Positions 7,913-17,237 of a stretch of DNA of 44,163 nucleotides are shown piece by piece. Source of the stretch: Bacteroidales bacterium (GTDB lineage: Bacteria; Bacteroidota; Bacteroidia; Bacteroidales; Muribaculaceae); contig JAAVFJ010000070.1 of the NCBI GenBank assembly GCA_014800845.1, positions 1 to 44,163 on the forward strand, in the 5' to 3' direction. Position 1 is the first letter of the stretch. Each line of letters opens with the position of its first letter. Both the position numbers and the translations under genes were made by a program. Under the pieces are notes generated by a model that was not told where the DNA came from, did not search any database, and saw only the letters and a list, made by a program, of their open reading frames with translations.

Positions 7913-8143
7913 TGGTATTGGGGTTGGCGGCTTTGGGGCCGCTTGGGTTGGCGGGGGTTATGCCTCGGCGCGGTCTTCGTTGAGCAGGCGGATCATTTCG
8001 ATGGCTGCTTTGGGGATGCGGGTGCCGGGGCCGAAGATGGCTGCTACGCCTGCCTTGTAGAGGAAGTCGTAGTCCTGGGCGGGGATTACACCACCTGCCA
8101 CTACCATGATGTCGGGGCGACCGAGCTTCTCAAGTTCCTCAAT
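7881..8143 (-). repeat. Right (parent) copy of direct repeat
   Basis: 3' end of intact mutB and its terminator, matching 6571-6841 with an offset of 1302 bp in the coding part. Confidence 0.85.
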
Positions 8144-10102
8144 GATCTGGGGAACGAGGGTCTTGTGGCCGGCGGCCAGTGAGCTTACGCCTACGATGTG
8201 TACGTCGTTCTCCACTGCCTGGCGGGCTGCCTCGGCGGGTGTCTGGAACAGGGGACCCATGTCTACGTCGAAGCCGCAGTCGGCGTAGCCGGTAGCTACT
8301 ACCTTAGCACCACGGTCGTGGCCGTCCTGGCCCATCTTGGCAATCATGATACGGGGCTGACGACCTTCGCGCTTGGAGAAGTCGGCCACCATCTTGCGGG
8401 CTTCCTCGAATTCGGGATCACCCTTTTCTTCGCTGCTGTACACGCCTGAAATTGTTTTGATTACTGCTTTGTAGCGACCTACCACCTCTTCGCAAGCATC
8501 GGAGATTTCGCCGAGTGTGGCGCGCAGGCCGGCTGCCTTCACGGCGAGGTCGAGGAGGTTGCCCTTTGAGGGGTCCTTCACAGCCTCGGTGATGTCGGCA
8601 AGAGCTTTCTTCACGGCCTCTTCGTCGCGGTGAGCCTTAACCTCTTCGATGCGGGCTACCTGCTCTTTGCGTACCTCGGTGTTGTCAATCTCGAGGATGT
8701 CGATGGGATCCTCGTGGTCCAGACGATACTTGTTTACGCCTACGATGGTCTGCTTGCCGGAGTCGATGCGGGCCTGGGTGCGGGCTGCAGCTTCCTCGAT
8801 GCGGAGCTTGGGCAGGCCGGTTTCGATAGCTTTGGCCATGCCGCCGAGCTTTTCGATTTCCTGGATGTGGGCCCAGGCCTTGGTTGCGATTTCGTTGGTG
8901 AGGGCTTCCACGTAGTAGGAGCCTGCCCAGGGGTCAACCTGCTTGGTTACGTAAGTCTCTTCCTGGATGTAGATCTGTGTGTTACGAGCGATACGGGCTG
9001 AGAAGTCTGTGGGGAGAGCGATAGCCTCGTCGAGCGCGTTGGTGTGGAGTGACTGAGTGTGGCCGAGCACAGCGCCCATAGCCTCTACGCAGGTACGGCC
9101 CACGTTGTTGAAGGGGTCCTGCTCGGTGAGGCTCCAGCCTGAGGTCTGACAGTGTGTGCGCAGAGCCAGAGACTTGGGGTTCTTGGGGTTGAACTGGCTG
9201 ACGATCTTCGCCCAGAGCATACGTGCTGCGCGCATCTTGGCAATCTCCATGAAGTAGTTCATGCTGATGCCCCAGAAGAATGACAGACGGGGAGCGAATT
9301 TGTCGATGTCCATGCCTGCGTTCACACCGGCGCGGAGGTATTCGAGACCGTCGGCCAGGGTGTAAGCCAGCTCAATGTCGGCGGTGGCGCCTGCCTCCTG
9401 CATGTGGTAGCCGGAGATTGAGATTGAGTTGAACTTAGGCATGTTCTGAGAGGTGTATTCGAAGATGTCGGCGATAATCTTCATTGAGAATGCCGGCGGG
9501 TAGATGTAGGTGTTGCGCACCATGAACTCCTTGAGGATGTCGTTCTGGATTGTACCGGCCATCTCTTCGAGCTTCACGCCCTGCTCGAGGCCTGCGTTGA
9601 TGTAGAAGGCGAGCACGGGGAGCACGGCGCCGTTCATGGTCATGGACACAGACATTTTACCCAAGGGGATGCCGTCGAAGAGCACCTTCATGTCTTCGAG
9701 GGAGCAGATGCTCACACCGGCTTTGCCCACGTCGCCTACCACGCGCTCGTGGTTGGCATCGTAGCCGCGGTGGGTGGGAAGGTCGAATGCCACTGACAGA
9801 CCCTTCTGACCGGAGGCGAGGTTGCGGCGATAGAACGCGTTACTCTCGGCAGCGGTGGAGAATCCGGCATACTGGCGGATGGTCCAGGGGCGCATGGGGT
9901 ACATGCCGCTGTAAGGACCACGCAGGAACGGGGGAAGACCTGCGGCATAGTTGAGGTGCTCCAGGCCCTCGAGGTCTTCTTTGGTGTAGACACTCTTCAC
10001 CGGGATAAGCTCGGCGGTGAGCCACTCCTCGGCAGGCATTGCGGCGTGCTCGGCGGGGGTGACGGTCTTAGTGATATCTATTTCTTTAAAATTAGGTGTC
10101 AT
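7958..10102 (-). CDS. mutB: Methylmalonyl-CoA mutase large subunit
   Basis: The catalytic, adenosylcobalamin-binding subunit interconverts succinyl-CoA and (R)-methylmalonyl-CoA, the key step to propionate in Bacteroidales. At 714 residues it has the usual length. The N-terminal TIM-barrel part carries [14 protein letters not shown] and [21 protein letters not shown]. The C-terminal cobalamin domain has the base-off ligand motif DGHDRG near residue 600, followed by SSLAAGH and GGVIPAQDY. It starts 3 nt after mutA, so the two are translated from one message. The last 61 codons also exist as a separate fragment at 6656-6841. No epimerase or decarboxylase gene is adjacent. Confidence 0.96.
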   Translation of the reverse strand: MTPNFKEIDITKTVTPAEHAAMPAEEWLTAELIPVKSVYTKEDLEGLEHLNYAAGLPPFLRGPYSGMYPMRPWTIRQYAGFSTAAESNAFYRRNLASGQKGLSVAFDLPTHRGYDANHERVVGDVGKAGVSICSLEDMKVLFDGIPLGKMSVSMTMNGAVLPVLAFYINAGLEQGVKLEEMAGTIQNDILKEFMVRNTYIYPPAFSMKIIADIFEYTSQNMPKFNSISISGYHMQEAGATADIELAYTLADGLEYLRAGVNAGMDIDKFAPRLSFFWGISMNYFMEIAKMRAARMLWAKIVSQFNPKNPKSLALRTHCQTSGWSLTEQDPFNNVGRTCVEAMGAVLGHTQSLHTNALDEAIALPTDFSARIARNTQIYIQEETYVTKQVDPWAGSYYVEALTNEIATKAWAHIQEIEKLGGMAKAIETGLPKLRIEEAAARTQARIDSGKQTIVGVNKYRLDHEDPIDILEIDNTEVRKEQVARIEEVKAHRDEEAVKKALADITEAVKDPSKGNLLDLAVKAAGLRATLGEISDACEEVVGRYKAVIKTISGVYSSEEKGDPEFEEARKMVADFSKREGRQPRIMIAKMGQDGHDRGAKVVATGYADCGFDVDMGPLFQTPAEAARQAVENDVHIVGVSSLAAGHKTLVPQIIEELEKLGRPDIMVVAGGVIPAQDYDFLYKAGVAAIFGPGTRIPKAAIEMIRLLNEDRAEA

Positions 10103-10105
10103 GTC

Positions 10106-11965
10106 TTACTTAAGCAGTTTAGCGTTAAACCCTACGAGTGTATCAAGCACGTTTACGCGCACGTGGATAAAGTCTTCGATGCCCTGAGCTTTGAGCTCGT
10201 CCATGCAAGCGGGGGCACCGGCCACCACGAAGAGGGCACGGCCGTCGAGAGCCTTGAATGCCTCGGGAGCATACTGAGCATACTCATCGTCAGAGGAGCA
10301 GAGCACCACGATGTCGGCCTTGGCCTCCATGGCTGCATCCACACCCTGCTGCACTGTTTCGAAACCGTTGTTGTCAATGATTTCGTAGCCTGCGCAGCCG
10401 AAGAAGTTGCCTGAGAACTGGGCGCGGGCCAGGCGCATTGCGAGGTTGCCGATAGTAAGCATGAATACTTTGGGACGCTTTTCGGAGCGTTCGGTGTCGA
10501 GACGCAGGTGCTCAAACTGGCTGGCAGCGCGGTCGAAGTTGAGGGCCTCTACGGCGCCATCCTGAGCTTCGCAACCACAGCCGCAGCAGCAGCCGTTCTT
10601 CTCGATCTTGTCGAGCATGAACTCGTTGAGGTTGGGATACTGGTTGGTGCCGAGCAGGATTTCCTTGCGGCGAGCCACATCGGTGTGGCGCTTCACGTTG
10701 CTCTCGTTCACGGCTTTCTGAATCTCGCCCTTTTCGAGCTGAGCCATGAAGCCGCCGGCATCGATCACTTCGTTGAAGAGCTTCCAGGCCACTTCGGCGA
10801 TAGATGCGGTGAGGGTTTCGATATAGTAAGAACCGCCTGAGGGGTCCACCACCTTGTTCAGATGGCTCTCGTCGCGGAGCATGATCTGCTGGTTGCGGGC
10901 TATGCGCTCTGAGAACTCGTCGGGCTGCTTGTACTGCAGGTCGAAGGGGAGGGTCTCGATGGAGTCCACACCGGCCAGAGCGGCGCTCATGGTTTCGGTC
11001 ATGGAGCGGAGCAGGTTCACGTGAGCGTCATAGATGGTCTGGTTAAACTTGCTGGTCACGGCGTGAACCACCATCTTTGAGCAGCAGCACTCGGCGGCTT
11101 TGGGCTCGTAGGCAGCTACGATTTCAGCCCAGAGCATGCGGGCAGCGCGGAACTTGGCTATCTCCATGAAGTAGTTGGAGGAGATGCCCATGTTGAATTT
11201 GATGCGCTTTGCCACTTCGCCTGCCTTCATGCCGGCGTCGGTGAGGGTAGTGAGCCACTGTGCGCCCCATGCGAGAGCGTAGCCGAGCTCCTGGGTGATG
11301 AATGCGCCGGCGTTGTTGAGCATGAAGCTGTCAACGGTGAAGCAGCGCACCTGCGGGAGGTCGTTGAGCACTTCGAGGAGCTCGCGGGCCATCTCCACGA
11401 TATCTTTGGGGAAGGGGAGACCCTTCTTGAGCAGACGCTTGTAGGGGTCGAAGCTGATAGAGCCGCGGAAATCTTCCTCGGCGCCCTGTGCTTTGACGAG
11501 AGCTGTTAAAGCCTTAGCCACCTCTACGGCTTTGCCGGGGCAGCAGATGAGGTTCACCTCTACCTTCTTGATGTCGATGTCGGCGAGCAGCTTGTCCATG
11601 TCAGCAGCGTTGATGTCGCCGCACATGTGGATGCCGATGGAGTCGACACCGCGATCGATGGCGTGGCGTGCGTTGCTGTTGATTTCGGCTGCGTCTGCAC
11701 CCTCTATGTCTTGACGGATGCGCCAGTCATTGTTGGTGCGGGTGCCGCGTACGTAGGGGAATTCACCGGGAAGAGTACCGAGGTGGGTGAGCTTTTCGAG
11801 GTCCTCTGCGCGATAGAAAGGCTGCACATTGAAGCCCTCATTGGTGCGCCACACCAGTTTCTTCTGGAAGTCGGCGCCCTTCAGGTCGACATTGATTTTC
11901 GCCATCCACTCTTCGGTGGACACGGGCGGAAACATGTCAAACAATTTTTCTTTGTTATCTGCCAT
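10106..11965 (-). CDS. mutA: Methylmalonyl-CoA mutase small subunit
   Basis: The non-catalytic partner of MutB, 619 residues. It keeps the mutase barrel pattern ([25 protein letters not shown]) but its C-terminal cobalamin-like domain lacks DxHxxG, as expected for the small subunit. Two cysteine clusters stand out: CCC at 293-295 and CCCGCGC at 459-465, the latter in the linker before the degenerate B12 domain. The ATG at 11965 is preceded by a leader of about 100 nt containing a small hairpin (12037-12052). The gene precedes mutB by 3 nt. I infer a structural role; whether the cysteines bind metal is unknown. Confidence 0.94.
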   Translation of the reverse strand: MADNKEKLFDMFPPVSTEEWMAKINVDLKGADFQKKLVWRTNEGFNVQPFYRAEDLEKLTHLGTLPGEFPYVRGTRTNNDWRIRQDIEGADAAEINSNARHAIDRGVDSIGIHMCGDINAADMDKLLADIDIKKVEVNLICCPGKAVEVAKALTALVKAQGAEEDFRGSISFDPYKRLLKKGLPFPKDIVEMARELLEVLNDLPQVRCFTVDSFMLNNAGAFITQELGYALAWGAQWLTTLTDAGMKAGEVAKRIKFNMGISSNYFMEIAKFRAARMLWAEIVAAYEPKAAECCCSKMVVHAVTSKFNQTIYDAHVNLLRSMTETMSAALAGVDSIETLPFDLQYKQPDEFSERIARNQQIMLRDESHLNKVVDPSGGSYYIETLTASIAEVAWKLFNEVIDAGGFMAQLEKGEIQKAVNESNVKRHTDVARRKEILLGTNQYPNLNEFMLDKIEKNGCCCGCGCEAQDGAVEALNFDRAASQFEHLRLDTERSEKRPKVFMLTIGNLAMRLARAQFSGNFFGCAGYEIIDNNGFETVQQGVDAAMEAKADIVVLCSSDDEYAQYAPEAFKALDGRALFVVAGAPACMDELKAQGIEDFIHVRVNVLDTLVGFNAKLLK

Positions 11966-12036
11966 AATTAAATAGCTATAGATGTATATTATATAGGTAT
12001 ATAGTCGTTAGAATTACGAGCTGTCAGTATTAGATT

Positions 12037-12052
12037 CATGCGCAGGCGCATG
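12037..12052 (-). other. Hairpin in mutA leader
   Basis: CATGCGC and GCGCATG form a 7-bp stem around AG. It lies in the predicted 5' UTR of mutA. The leader is too short for a full cobalamin riboswitch. Confidence 0.4.
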
Positions 12053-12068
12053 GGTTATAATTCAGCGA

Positions 12069-12100
12069 CAAAGATAAAGACTTTTTTTGATATGCCGAAA
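12069..12100 (-). promoter_or_regulatory. Promoter of mutA-mutB
   Basis: On the minus strand the -7 box TATCTTTG (complement of 12069-12076) is preceded at about 20 bp by a weak -33 (TTTCG, complement of 12096-12100). Transcription should start near 12062. Confidence 0.5.
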
Positions 12101-12212
12101 CATTTCAGCAAAAAATTTCCCCCCTTCAGCGTTGTAATGAACCTATGCGCGCACTAAAGCGTTTTGACCGAAGAAGAAGGCAAGGTGTCTTCCGCAAAAA
12201 TTATTGATTACT

Positions 12213-12542
12213 ATGCTTGAAACTGATTACAAATTCAGCGAAGTTCATGTGCTCGCCAATCAGATTGAATACGGCGAAGACCGTGTGCATTTCAAAAACA
12301 TTTTCGCTAACGATAACGGCGGCGTGGCTCTCGTAGCTTTCAAAGCCGGTCAGAAACTCGATACTCACATCGCGCCCGCCGAGTTGATGATAACGGTGCT
12401 CGAAGGTGAGATTGTATTTACGGTGGTCGACAAGCCACATACCCTGCGGGCAGGCGAATTCATGCTCGTGGGTGAAGGAGTGGCTCACAGTGTGCTGGCC
12501 AAGGCCGATTCCAAGATGATGCTTACGAAAGTGAAAGCTTAA
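12213..12542 (+). CDS. Small cupin-domain protein
   Basis: The 109-residue product is a single cupin barrel. The two cupin motifs are seen in DTHIAPAELMITVLEGEI (first strand set, with a His and an acidic residue) and AGEFMLVGEGVAHSVLA (second, with its conserved His). Small cupins of this type bind a metal or small ligand and are often of unknown function in Bacteroidales. The ATG at 12213 was preferred to a TTG nine nucleotides earlier. The 3' end overlaps the convergent PPOX gene by 4 nt, leaving no room for a separate terminator. No clear promoter is visible upstream. Confidence 0.75.
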   Translation: MLETDYKFSEVHVLANQIEYGEDRVHFKNIFANDNGGVALVAFKAGQKLDTHIAPAELMITVLEGEIVFTVVDKPHTLRAGEFMLVGEGVAHSVLAKADSKMMLTKVKA

Positions 12543-13021
12543 GGTTTGCACTTGCCCACCGGGGGCTCGGTAAGGGTGATTTTCACTACGGTTGTGCGCG
12601 AGAGGCTTCGCCGTATGGCCGCATCGAAATGGCTCATGTAGCGTGGCAGAAAGCGTTCGCAGAGTCGGCGCAGAGCGTAGATTTTCTCCTCTTCATCGGT
12701 TACTATTTCAGCACGCCCTATCGCTACAGCCGAGTGATAATACTCCGTGAAATTCCCCCTTTCCTCCTCAAATTTCGGAGTGCATTTGCTCACCGCCGAC
12801 AAGCTAACCACGGGGTGCCGGCGCAGACAATCAATCTTCTCGCCCTCATCGGCGCAGTGAAAATAGAACGTCGTGCCCTCTCCTCTTACCAATGAGAGCG
12901 GGAGCCCGTAAGGTGTGCCGTCGGGGCGTGTCATGCTGACCGTCACGTAAGGTGCCTTATCGAAAACCTCTAACGCCCACTCGGCACTCTGCTGTCGGGT
13001 GGCTTTTCTCATTTGCCTCAT
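12539..13021 (-). CDS. Pyridoxamine 5'-phosphate oxidase-like (NimA-like) flavin protein
   Basis: The 160-residue product has the split-barrel FMN-binding pattern of the PPOX superfamily: PYVTVSMTRPDGTPYGLPLSLV, TFYFHCADEGEKIDCLRRHP, and YYHSAVAIGRAEIV. Within it, the pattern HCA..G.K.D.L...P is like the NimA family, whose better-known members reduce 5-nitroimidazoles; activity here cannot be judged from sequence. It is the last gene of the udk-lptB-CPBP-holA-flavodoxin string, 4 nt after the preceding stop. A flavin or ferredoxin link with that neighbour is plausible. An ATG three codons downstream is an alternative start. Its 3' end overlaps the convergent cupin gene by 4 nt. Confidence 0.75.
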   Translation of the reverse strand: MRQMRKATRQQSAEWALEVFDKAPYVTVSMTRPDGTPYGLPLSLVRGEGTTFYFHCADEGEKIDCLRRHPVVSLSAVSKCTPKFEEERGNFTEYYHSAVAIGRAEIVTDEEEKIYALRRLCERFLPRYMSHFDAAIRRSLSRTTVVKITLTEPPVGKCKP

Positions 13022-13025
13022 ACGC

Positions 13026-13799
13026 TTAATTCATCCGTGGTTTCCTTGATTTTGGAAAGAAATATTGGCCTTTGCCGCGAGTGAAGGTGCGGTAGGAAAT
13101 GGCGGCCATGGGGCACACATTGTAACAGGCGCAGCAACTCAGGCAATTCTCATGCCAGAGTGGGTGGCCCCCCGTCATCTCAATGTTGCCTACGGGGCAC
13201 ACCTCGGCGCAGCGTCCGCAGCTCACGCACTCGTCGCTCACGGCCCAGTATCTGGCGTTTACGCCCCAGCGCCTGAACAGCGGAAAGACCAGGCGGGTGC
13301 GCAGCGCCGGCATGCTCCCCTCGTGCACATCAAACAGCCCTGTGCGCTTCTCAGCCACAGCGGCGGCTATCTCATTGATTCTCGCCGGGGCGGCTGCCAG
13401 TTTGCGCTCGGCCACTTCGGGTGTGTCTACGTCGAAGCCGGGGAGGAGCACGTAGTCGTTAGGCATGATTACAGAAAAGCAAGCGGCTGCCGGGGTGCCG
13501 CGCAGGCGCTTTATCTGCCGATTGAAGAGCCTCATGGCTATACCCGCCTCATCGCCGCAGGTGCATGCGCCCCACACGTATCGCCCGCTCAGGGCATCGG
13601 CCCCCAGTCGCTCTATGAATTCCGTGACGATAGGGGGCACCCCCCAGCTGTAGATGGGGAACAGGAAGCCCACCGATTCGCCGGGACGGGGGAGGGGAGC
13701 ATCTTCTTGGGGGATGAAGTGAAGCCGCTCGCCGAGCTGCTCGGCAAGCCGTGAGGCCACATGGCAGGTGTTGCCCGTGCCTGAATAGTAATAAATCAT
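13026..13799 (-). CDS. EFR1-type flavodoxin-ferredoxin fusion
   Basis: The 257-residue product joins an N-terminal flavodoxin-like domain (YYYSGTGNTCHVASRLAEQL binds FMN phosphate) to a C-terminal pair of 4Fe-4S clusters: CVSCGRCAEVCP and CLSCCACYNVCP. Such proteins are electron carriers or small flavin oxidoreductases of anaerobes. The start codon overlaps the stop of holA by 4 nt (ATGA), so translation is probably coupled. The next gene encodes an FMN-type PPOX protein 4 nt downstream, which makes the pair a candidate redox couple. The donor and acceptor are unknown. Confidence 0.85.
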   Translation of the reverse strand: MIYYYSGTGNTCHVASRLAEQLGERLHFIPQEDAPLPRPGESVGFLFPIYSWGVPPIVTEFIERLGADALSGRYVWGACTCGDEAGIAMRLFNRQIKRLRGTPAAACFSVIMPNDYVLLPGFDVDTPEVAERKLAAAPARINEIAAAVAEKRTGLFDVHEGSMPALRTRLVFPLFRRWGVNARYWAVSDECVSCGRCAEVCPVGNIEMTGGHPLWHENCLSCCACYNVCPMAAISYRTFTRGKGQYFFPKSRKPRMN

Positions 13800-14836
13800 A
13801 GCGTGAAGGCTTCGTAGATGAACTGCCGCAGCAGGGCATATTCGTTTTGCATGGAGTCGATACCCTTGACGTGGGCATCAAGCATTCGCAGCGCGTGGAT
13901 TATGCGCAGCACGGAGCCGGCAGTGTATCGCTGCAGGCCGGGCTTGACGTCGGTGAGCTGATAGGGGTTATGAAAACCGAGCTGCGCCATCAGTCCCCTC
14001 TCGCTCTTGTCGGGAGCATAGTGGGCAAGCATCAGCTGGCTGAAATATCTGAACAGCAGCGGCAGCGAACCGAGCACGGGGTTAGTCTTGGGATTGCGTT
14101 GGAAATAGTCCACTATCGTCATGGCCTTGGCGTAATCGCGCAGCGACATGGCCTTTATCAGCTCAAAGTTATTGTAGTCTTTGGAGATACCTATGTGCTC
14201 CTCGATCAGCTCGGGAGTGATAGGCTCACCACCGGCGGCCACTATGAGTTTGCGCACCTGCTGGGAGAGCACGGAGAGGTCGCCCCCCACGCTGTCCTTA
14301 AGCAGCTCCACGCATGTGCGGTCTATGCGCACACGGTGCTCGGCACAGAGGTCGGTGATGAAAGCGTTGAGCTCCCAATCCCTGAGGCGGTCGCTGCGGA
14401 AGTTTACGCCGCCACCCTTTTCCAGGGCTTTCACAAAAGCGTGAGAGGGCTTGAGCGGTTCCCCTTTGAGGGTGATGACAAGCACGGTGGAGGCCGATGG
14501 ATTCTGCACGAGCGGCGCCAGCTTGGTGAGCTGATTGCGTCCGTCGTTCATGGTCTGCAGCTCTTTGAGCATCACGAGCTGGCGGTCGCTCATCACCGGG
14601 AAGCGGCGCACAGCCCCGGCCACTTCAGCCATGTTGCTGTCCTGGCCATACATGACCACGCTGTCAAAATCTCTGGCGGCTTCATCGCTCACCACCCGCT
14701 GCTGAAGCGCCTCGGCCAGCCGGTCTATGAAGTAGGATTCCTCGCCATGCAGCAGGTAGACGGGGGCGAACCGCCCTGCGCGCACTTCGCTCATGAGGGT
14801 GGTGAAGCCTGTGGATGACTCTGATTTCTTTGCCAT
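13796..14836 (-). CDS. holA: DNA polymerase III subunit delta
   Basis: The delta subunit opens the beta sliding clamp as part of the clamp loader. The 346-residue product has the family features: PVYLLHGEESYFIDRLAEAL near the N-terminus, a middle AAA+-like fold without a functional Walker A, and the C-terminal helical collar. The stretch ELIEEHIGISKDYNNFELIKAM is characteristic of Bacteroidetes HolA. It sits 3 nt after the CPBP gene and overlaps the flavodoxin-ferredoxin gene by 4 nt, so it is part of a tight operon of otherwise unrelated functions. Confidence 0.9.
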   Translation of the reverse strand: MAKKSESSTGFTTLMSEVRAGRFAPVYLLHGEESYFIDRLAEALQQRVVSDEAARDFDSVVMYGQDSNMAEVAGAVRRFPVMSDRQLVMLKELQTMNDGRNQLTKLAPLVQNPSASTVLVITLKGEPLKPSHAFVKALEKGGGVNFRSDRLRDWELNAFITDLCAEHRVRIDRTCVELLKDSVGGDLSVLSQQVRKLIVAAGGEPITPELIEEHIGISKDYNNFELIKAMSLRDYAKAMTIVDYFQRNPKTNPVLGSLPLLFRYFSQLMLAHYAPDKSERGLMAQLGFHNPYQLTDVKPGLQRYTAGSVLRIIHALRMLDAHVKGIDSMQNEYALLRQFIYEAFTL

Positions 14837-14839
14837 ACT

Positions 14840-15766
14840 CTATACCTTTTTAGTGCTGAAGAGATACCCGCGCATGCCCACCACCACGCAGAGCAGAAGG
14901 CAGAGGCTCACGCAGGCCACAGCCGGGAAGCCGTGGGTCGTAACACCCCAGTGCTCGAAATTGCCGGTGGAGTAGCCGCGCAGCTCCAGCCAGTGGACCA
15001 CTACGTAGAGGCTATTGTTGAGCGCATGGGCCGTAGCCGCTATATATATGGAGCCGGTCATGAGGAACAGATAGCCGAAGAAGGCGCCGAGAAGCACACG
15101 GGGCAGGAAGCCGAAGAACTGGAAATGGAGCAGGCTGAAGATTACGGCGGTGATCCACACGGCCGCATGACCGCCGATGCCCCCGGAGGCTATCACCCGC
15201 TGCATGGTGCCGCGGAAGCAGAGCTCCTCGCTGAAGCCGGTGAAGACGCCCACCACGAGCACGTTCACCACAAGCGCGCCCACCGACTTGCCGCCGAGTA
15301 TCACGTTGGTTGTGGTCAGCGCGGCGTCCTCCCAGCTGCGCATCTGGCTCTCGAGGGAGCCGAGAAACGCGGGGAGGTGCATCTGAGAGTTCCACCATAC
15401 CACCTGATTGAGAAAGGGGAGCCCCACGGCAAATGCCAGCACTATGCCGAGCAGTGCGCGCGAAGTGCCGAGGCGGTTGAGCCCGAGCAGCGCCAGAGGG
15501 CGTGTGGAGAGGAAGATGGCACACACGAAGGCGGTGCCGCAGAAGCCTATCAGATTCTGAAGCACGCTGACGGCTATGAAGTAGTCGCGGCTGCCTACCT
15601 TAAAACAATGGGAGGCCAGGGAGCCGGCCGAACCGGCCACCACCATCATCAGCACAAACACACAGGCGAGCAGCAGCAGTCTGCGCCCGTAGGTGAGTCC
15701 GGTAAATCCATAGCCACCGCCGGCAGGAGCCGCCGCGCGGGAGTTGCGTCTTGTATATGCGCTCAT
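14840..15766 (-). CDS. CPBP family intramembrane metalloprotease
   Basis: The 308-residue membrane protein has about eight hydrophobic segments. The CPBP/CAAX-protease motifs are present: EELCFRG (EExxxR, glutamates and arginine), HFQFFGFLPRVLLGAFFGY (His and downstream Phe/Gly motif) and a third segment ending in HALNN (His, Asn). The family cleaves or processes prenylated or other membrane proteins; many bacterial members have unknown targets. The start codon overlaps the lptB stop by one base (TGATG), indicating coupled translation. The start also gives a basic N-terminal cytoplasmic segment before the first membrane helix. Confidence 0.85.
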   Translation of the reverse strand: MSAYTRRNSRAAAPAGGGYGFTGLTYGRRLLLLACVFVLMMVVAGSAGSLASHCFKVGSRDYFIAVSVLQNLIGFCGTAFVCAIFLSTRPLALLGLNRLGTSRALLGIVLAFAVGLPFLNQVVWWNSQMHLPAFLGSLESQMRSWEDAALTTTNVILGGKSVGALVVNVLVVGVFTGFSEELCFRGTMQRVIASGGIGGHAAVWITAVIFSLLHFQFFGFLPRVLLGAFFGYLFLMTGSIYIAATAHALNNSLYVVVHWLELRGYSTGNFEHWGVTTHGFPAVACVSLCLLLCVVVGMRGYLFSTKKV

Positions 15767-16593
15767 CAGTCAAATTTCTTTCTGCGGAAAATAAAGTTGC
15801 GACCCAGGTATTTCTCCCTCACGTCGGGATTCTCGGCGAGCTGCTCGCTCGTGCCCTGGAAGAGTATCTTGCCCTCGAAGAGCAGATAGGCGCGGTCGGT
15901 GATAGAGAGTGTCTCCGGCGCGTTGTGGTCAGTTATAAGGATGCCTATGTTCTTCTCCTTCAGGTGATAGACCACCTCCTGAATGCCCTCCACCTGAATG
16001 GGGTCCACACCCGCAAAGGGCTCGTCGAGCATTATGAACTTGGGATTGATGGCCAGACAGCGGGCTATCTCCGTGCGGCGGCGCTCGCCACCCGAGAGAC
16101 GGTCGCCCAGATTCTTGCGCACCTTCTCCAGGTCAAATTCGCGGATAAGCGTCTCGAGCCTCTCCCGCTGCTCAGCCTTCGACAGTGGAGTCATCTCCAG
16201 CACGGCGCGGATATTATTCTCCACCGAGAGCTTGCGGAACACGGAAGCCTCCTGCGCCAGATAGCCTATACCGAGCTGCGCACGCTTATAGACAGGATAT
16301 TTCGTGATCTCCTTATCGTCCAGGAAAATCTTACCCTCGTTGGGTGAGACCAGTCCGGTAGTCATATAGAAAGTGGTGGTCTTGCCGGCGCCGTTCGGGC
16401 CGAGCAGCCCCACAATCTCTCCTTGCGTGACGTCGATACTCACGTGGTTCACCACCGTGCGCTTGCCGTAGCGCTTCACCAGATTGTCAGTGCGGAGCAC
16501 ACCCTTGTCGGGGAGCAACAGCTCACCCTCCTTGGAGGCCTCCTGCGCGGCTGCGGGGGGCGTAGGGGTTTTCTTAAGTGCAAAAATTCTCAT
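15766..16593 (-). CDS. lptB: LPS export ABC transporter ATP-binding protein
   Basis: LptB powers the extraction of lipopolysaccharide from the inner membrane with LptF and LptG. The 275-residue product contains Walker [10 protein letters not shown] (about 66-73), the signature LSGGERRR, and Walker [14 protein letters not shown], a form typical of LptB. About 30 residues of basic and Pro/Ala-rich sequence precede the ABC domain; E. coli LptB lacks this extension. The partner genes lptF and lptG are not in the window. It is the second gene of the udk operon, 6 nt after udk. Confidence 0.92.
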   Translation of the reverse strand: MRIFALKKTPTPPAAAQEASKEGELLLPDKGVLRTDNLVKRYGKRTVVNHVSIDVTQGEIVGLLGPNGAGKTTTFYMTTGLVSPNEGKIFLDDKEITKYPVYKRAQLGIGYLAQEASVFRKLSVENNIRAVLEMTPLSKAEQRERLETLIREFDLEKVRKNLGDRLSGGERRRTEIARCLAINPKFIMLDEPFAGVDPIQVEGIQEVVYHLKEKNIGILITDHNAPETLSITDRAYLLFEGKILFQGTSEQLAENPDVREKYLGRNFIFRRKKFD

Positions 16594-16599
16594 CGGCTG

Positions 16600-17211
16600 T
16601 CACTTTTTGAGAAGCGAGGAGATGTAGTCAGTGAGCAGGCGCACCGCCACCTCGTTGTGGCCACCCTGGGGCACAATCAGATCGGCACACTTCTTGGTGG
16701 GCTCGATGTAGAGCTCATGCATGGGTTTAAGCGTATCCACATAGCGGTCAATCACCATCTTGGGAGTGCGTCCGCGCTCAATGCAGTCGCGAGTGATCAC
16801 GCGGATAAGACGGTCGTCGGCGTCGGCATCGACAAACACCTTCACGTCCATCATCTCGCGAAGCACCGGGTCGGTGAGCACCAGAATACCCTCCACGACC
16901 ACCACGTCGCGAGGCTGCACCGTCACCGTCTCCTCCGTGCGGGCGCAGGTGAGCATATCGTAGACAGGCATCTCGATCGCACGCCCCTCTTTCAGCTCCT
17001 GCAGATGCTTCACGAGCAGCTCCCACTCTATGGAGGCCGGCTCATCGTAGTTCATGCCGCGGCGCTCGGCCAGCGGAATATGCTTGTTGTCGCGGTAATA
17101 GCAATCCTGCGGAATCACCGCAACCTCACCCTCAGGAAGACTTGATACTATCTTGCGCACCACGGTAGTCTTGCCGCTACCGGTGCCTCCGGCAATACCT
17201 ATTATAATCAT
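16600..17211 (-). CDS. udk: Uridine kinase
   Basis: Uridine kinase phosphorylates uridine and cytidine to their monophosphates for pyrimidine salvage. The 203-residue product begins MIIIGIAGGTGSGKTT with the P-loop directly at the N-terminus, and continues with PQDCYYRD, DEPASIEW and the PRDVVVVEGILVL strand. An open frame extends 33 codons upstream, but it would run through the promoter region. The ATG at 17211 fits family length and lies about 23 nt after the predicted transcription start. It is the first gene of the six-gene minus-strand string and is divergent from mlaE. Confidence 0.92.
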   Translation of the reverse strand: MIIIGIAGGTGSGKTTVVRKIVSSLPEGEVAVIPQDCYYRDNKHIPLAERRGMNYDEPASIEWELLVKHLQELKEGRAIEMPVYDMLTCARTEETVTVQPRDVVVVEGILVLTDPVLREMMDVKVFVDADADDRLIRVITRDCIERGRTPKMVIDRYVDTLKPMHELYIEPTKKCADLIVPQGGHNEVAVRLLTDYISSLLKK

Positions 17212-17237
17212 TCTTGTGTTTTGATTTCGTGTGAACA

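Noticed and set aside
11966..12070. Cobalamin riboswitch upstream of mutAB
   Set aside because: The leader is only about 100 nt and AT-rich with one small hairpin; the long conserved B12-box structure is not visible.
14933..15889. 318-codon open frame on the plus strand
   Set aside because: Antisense to the CPBP protease and lptB; extremely rich in Glu, Ala and His with no fold-like pattern.
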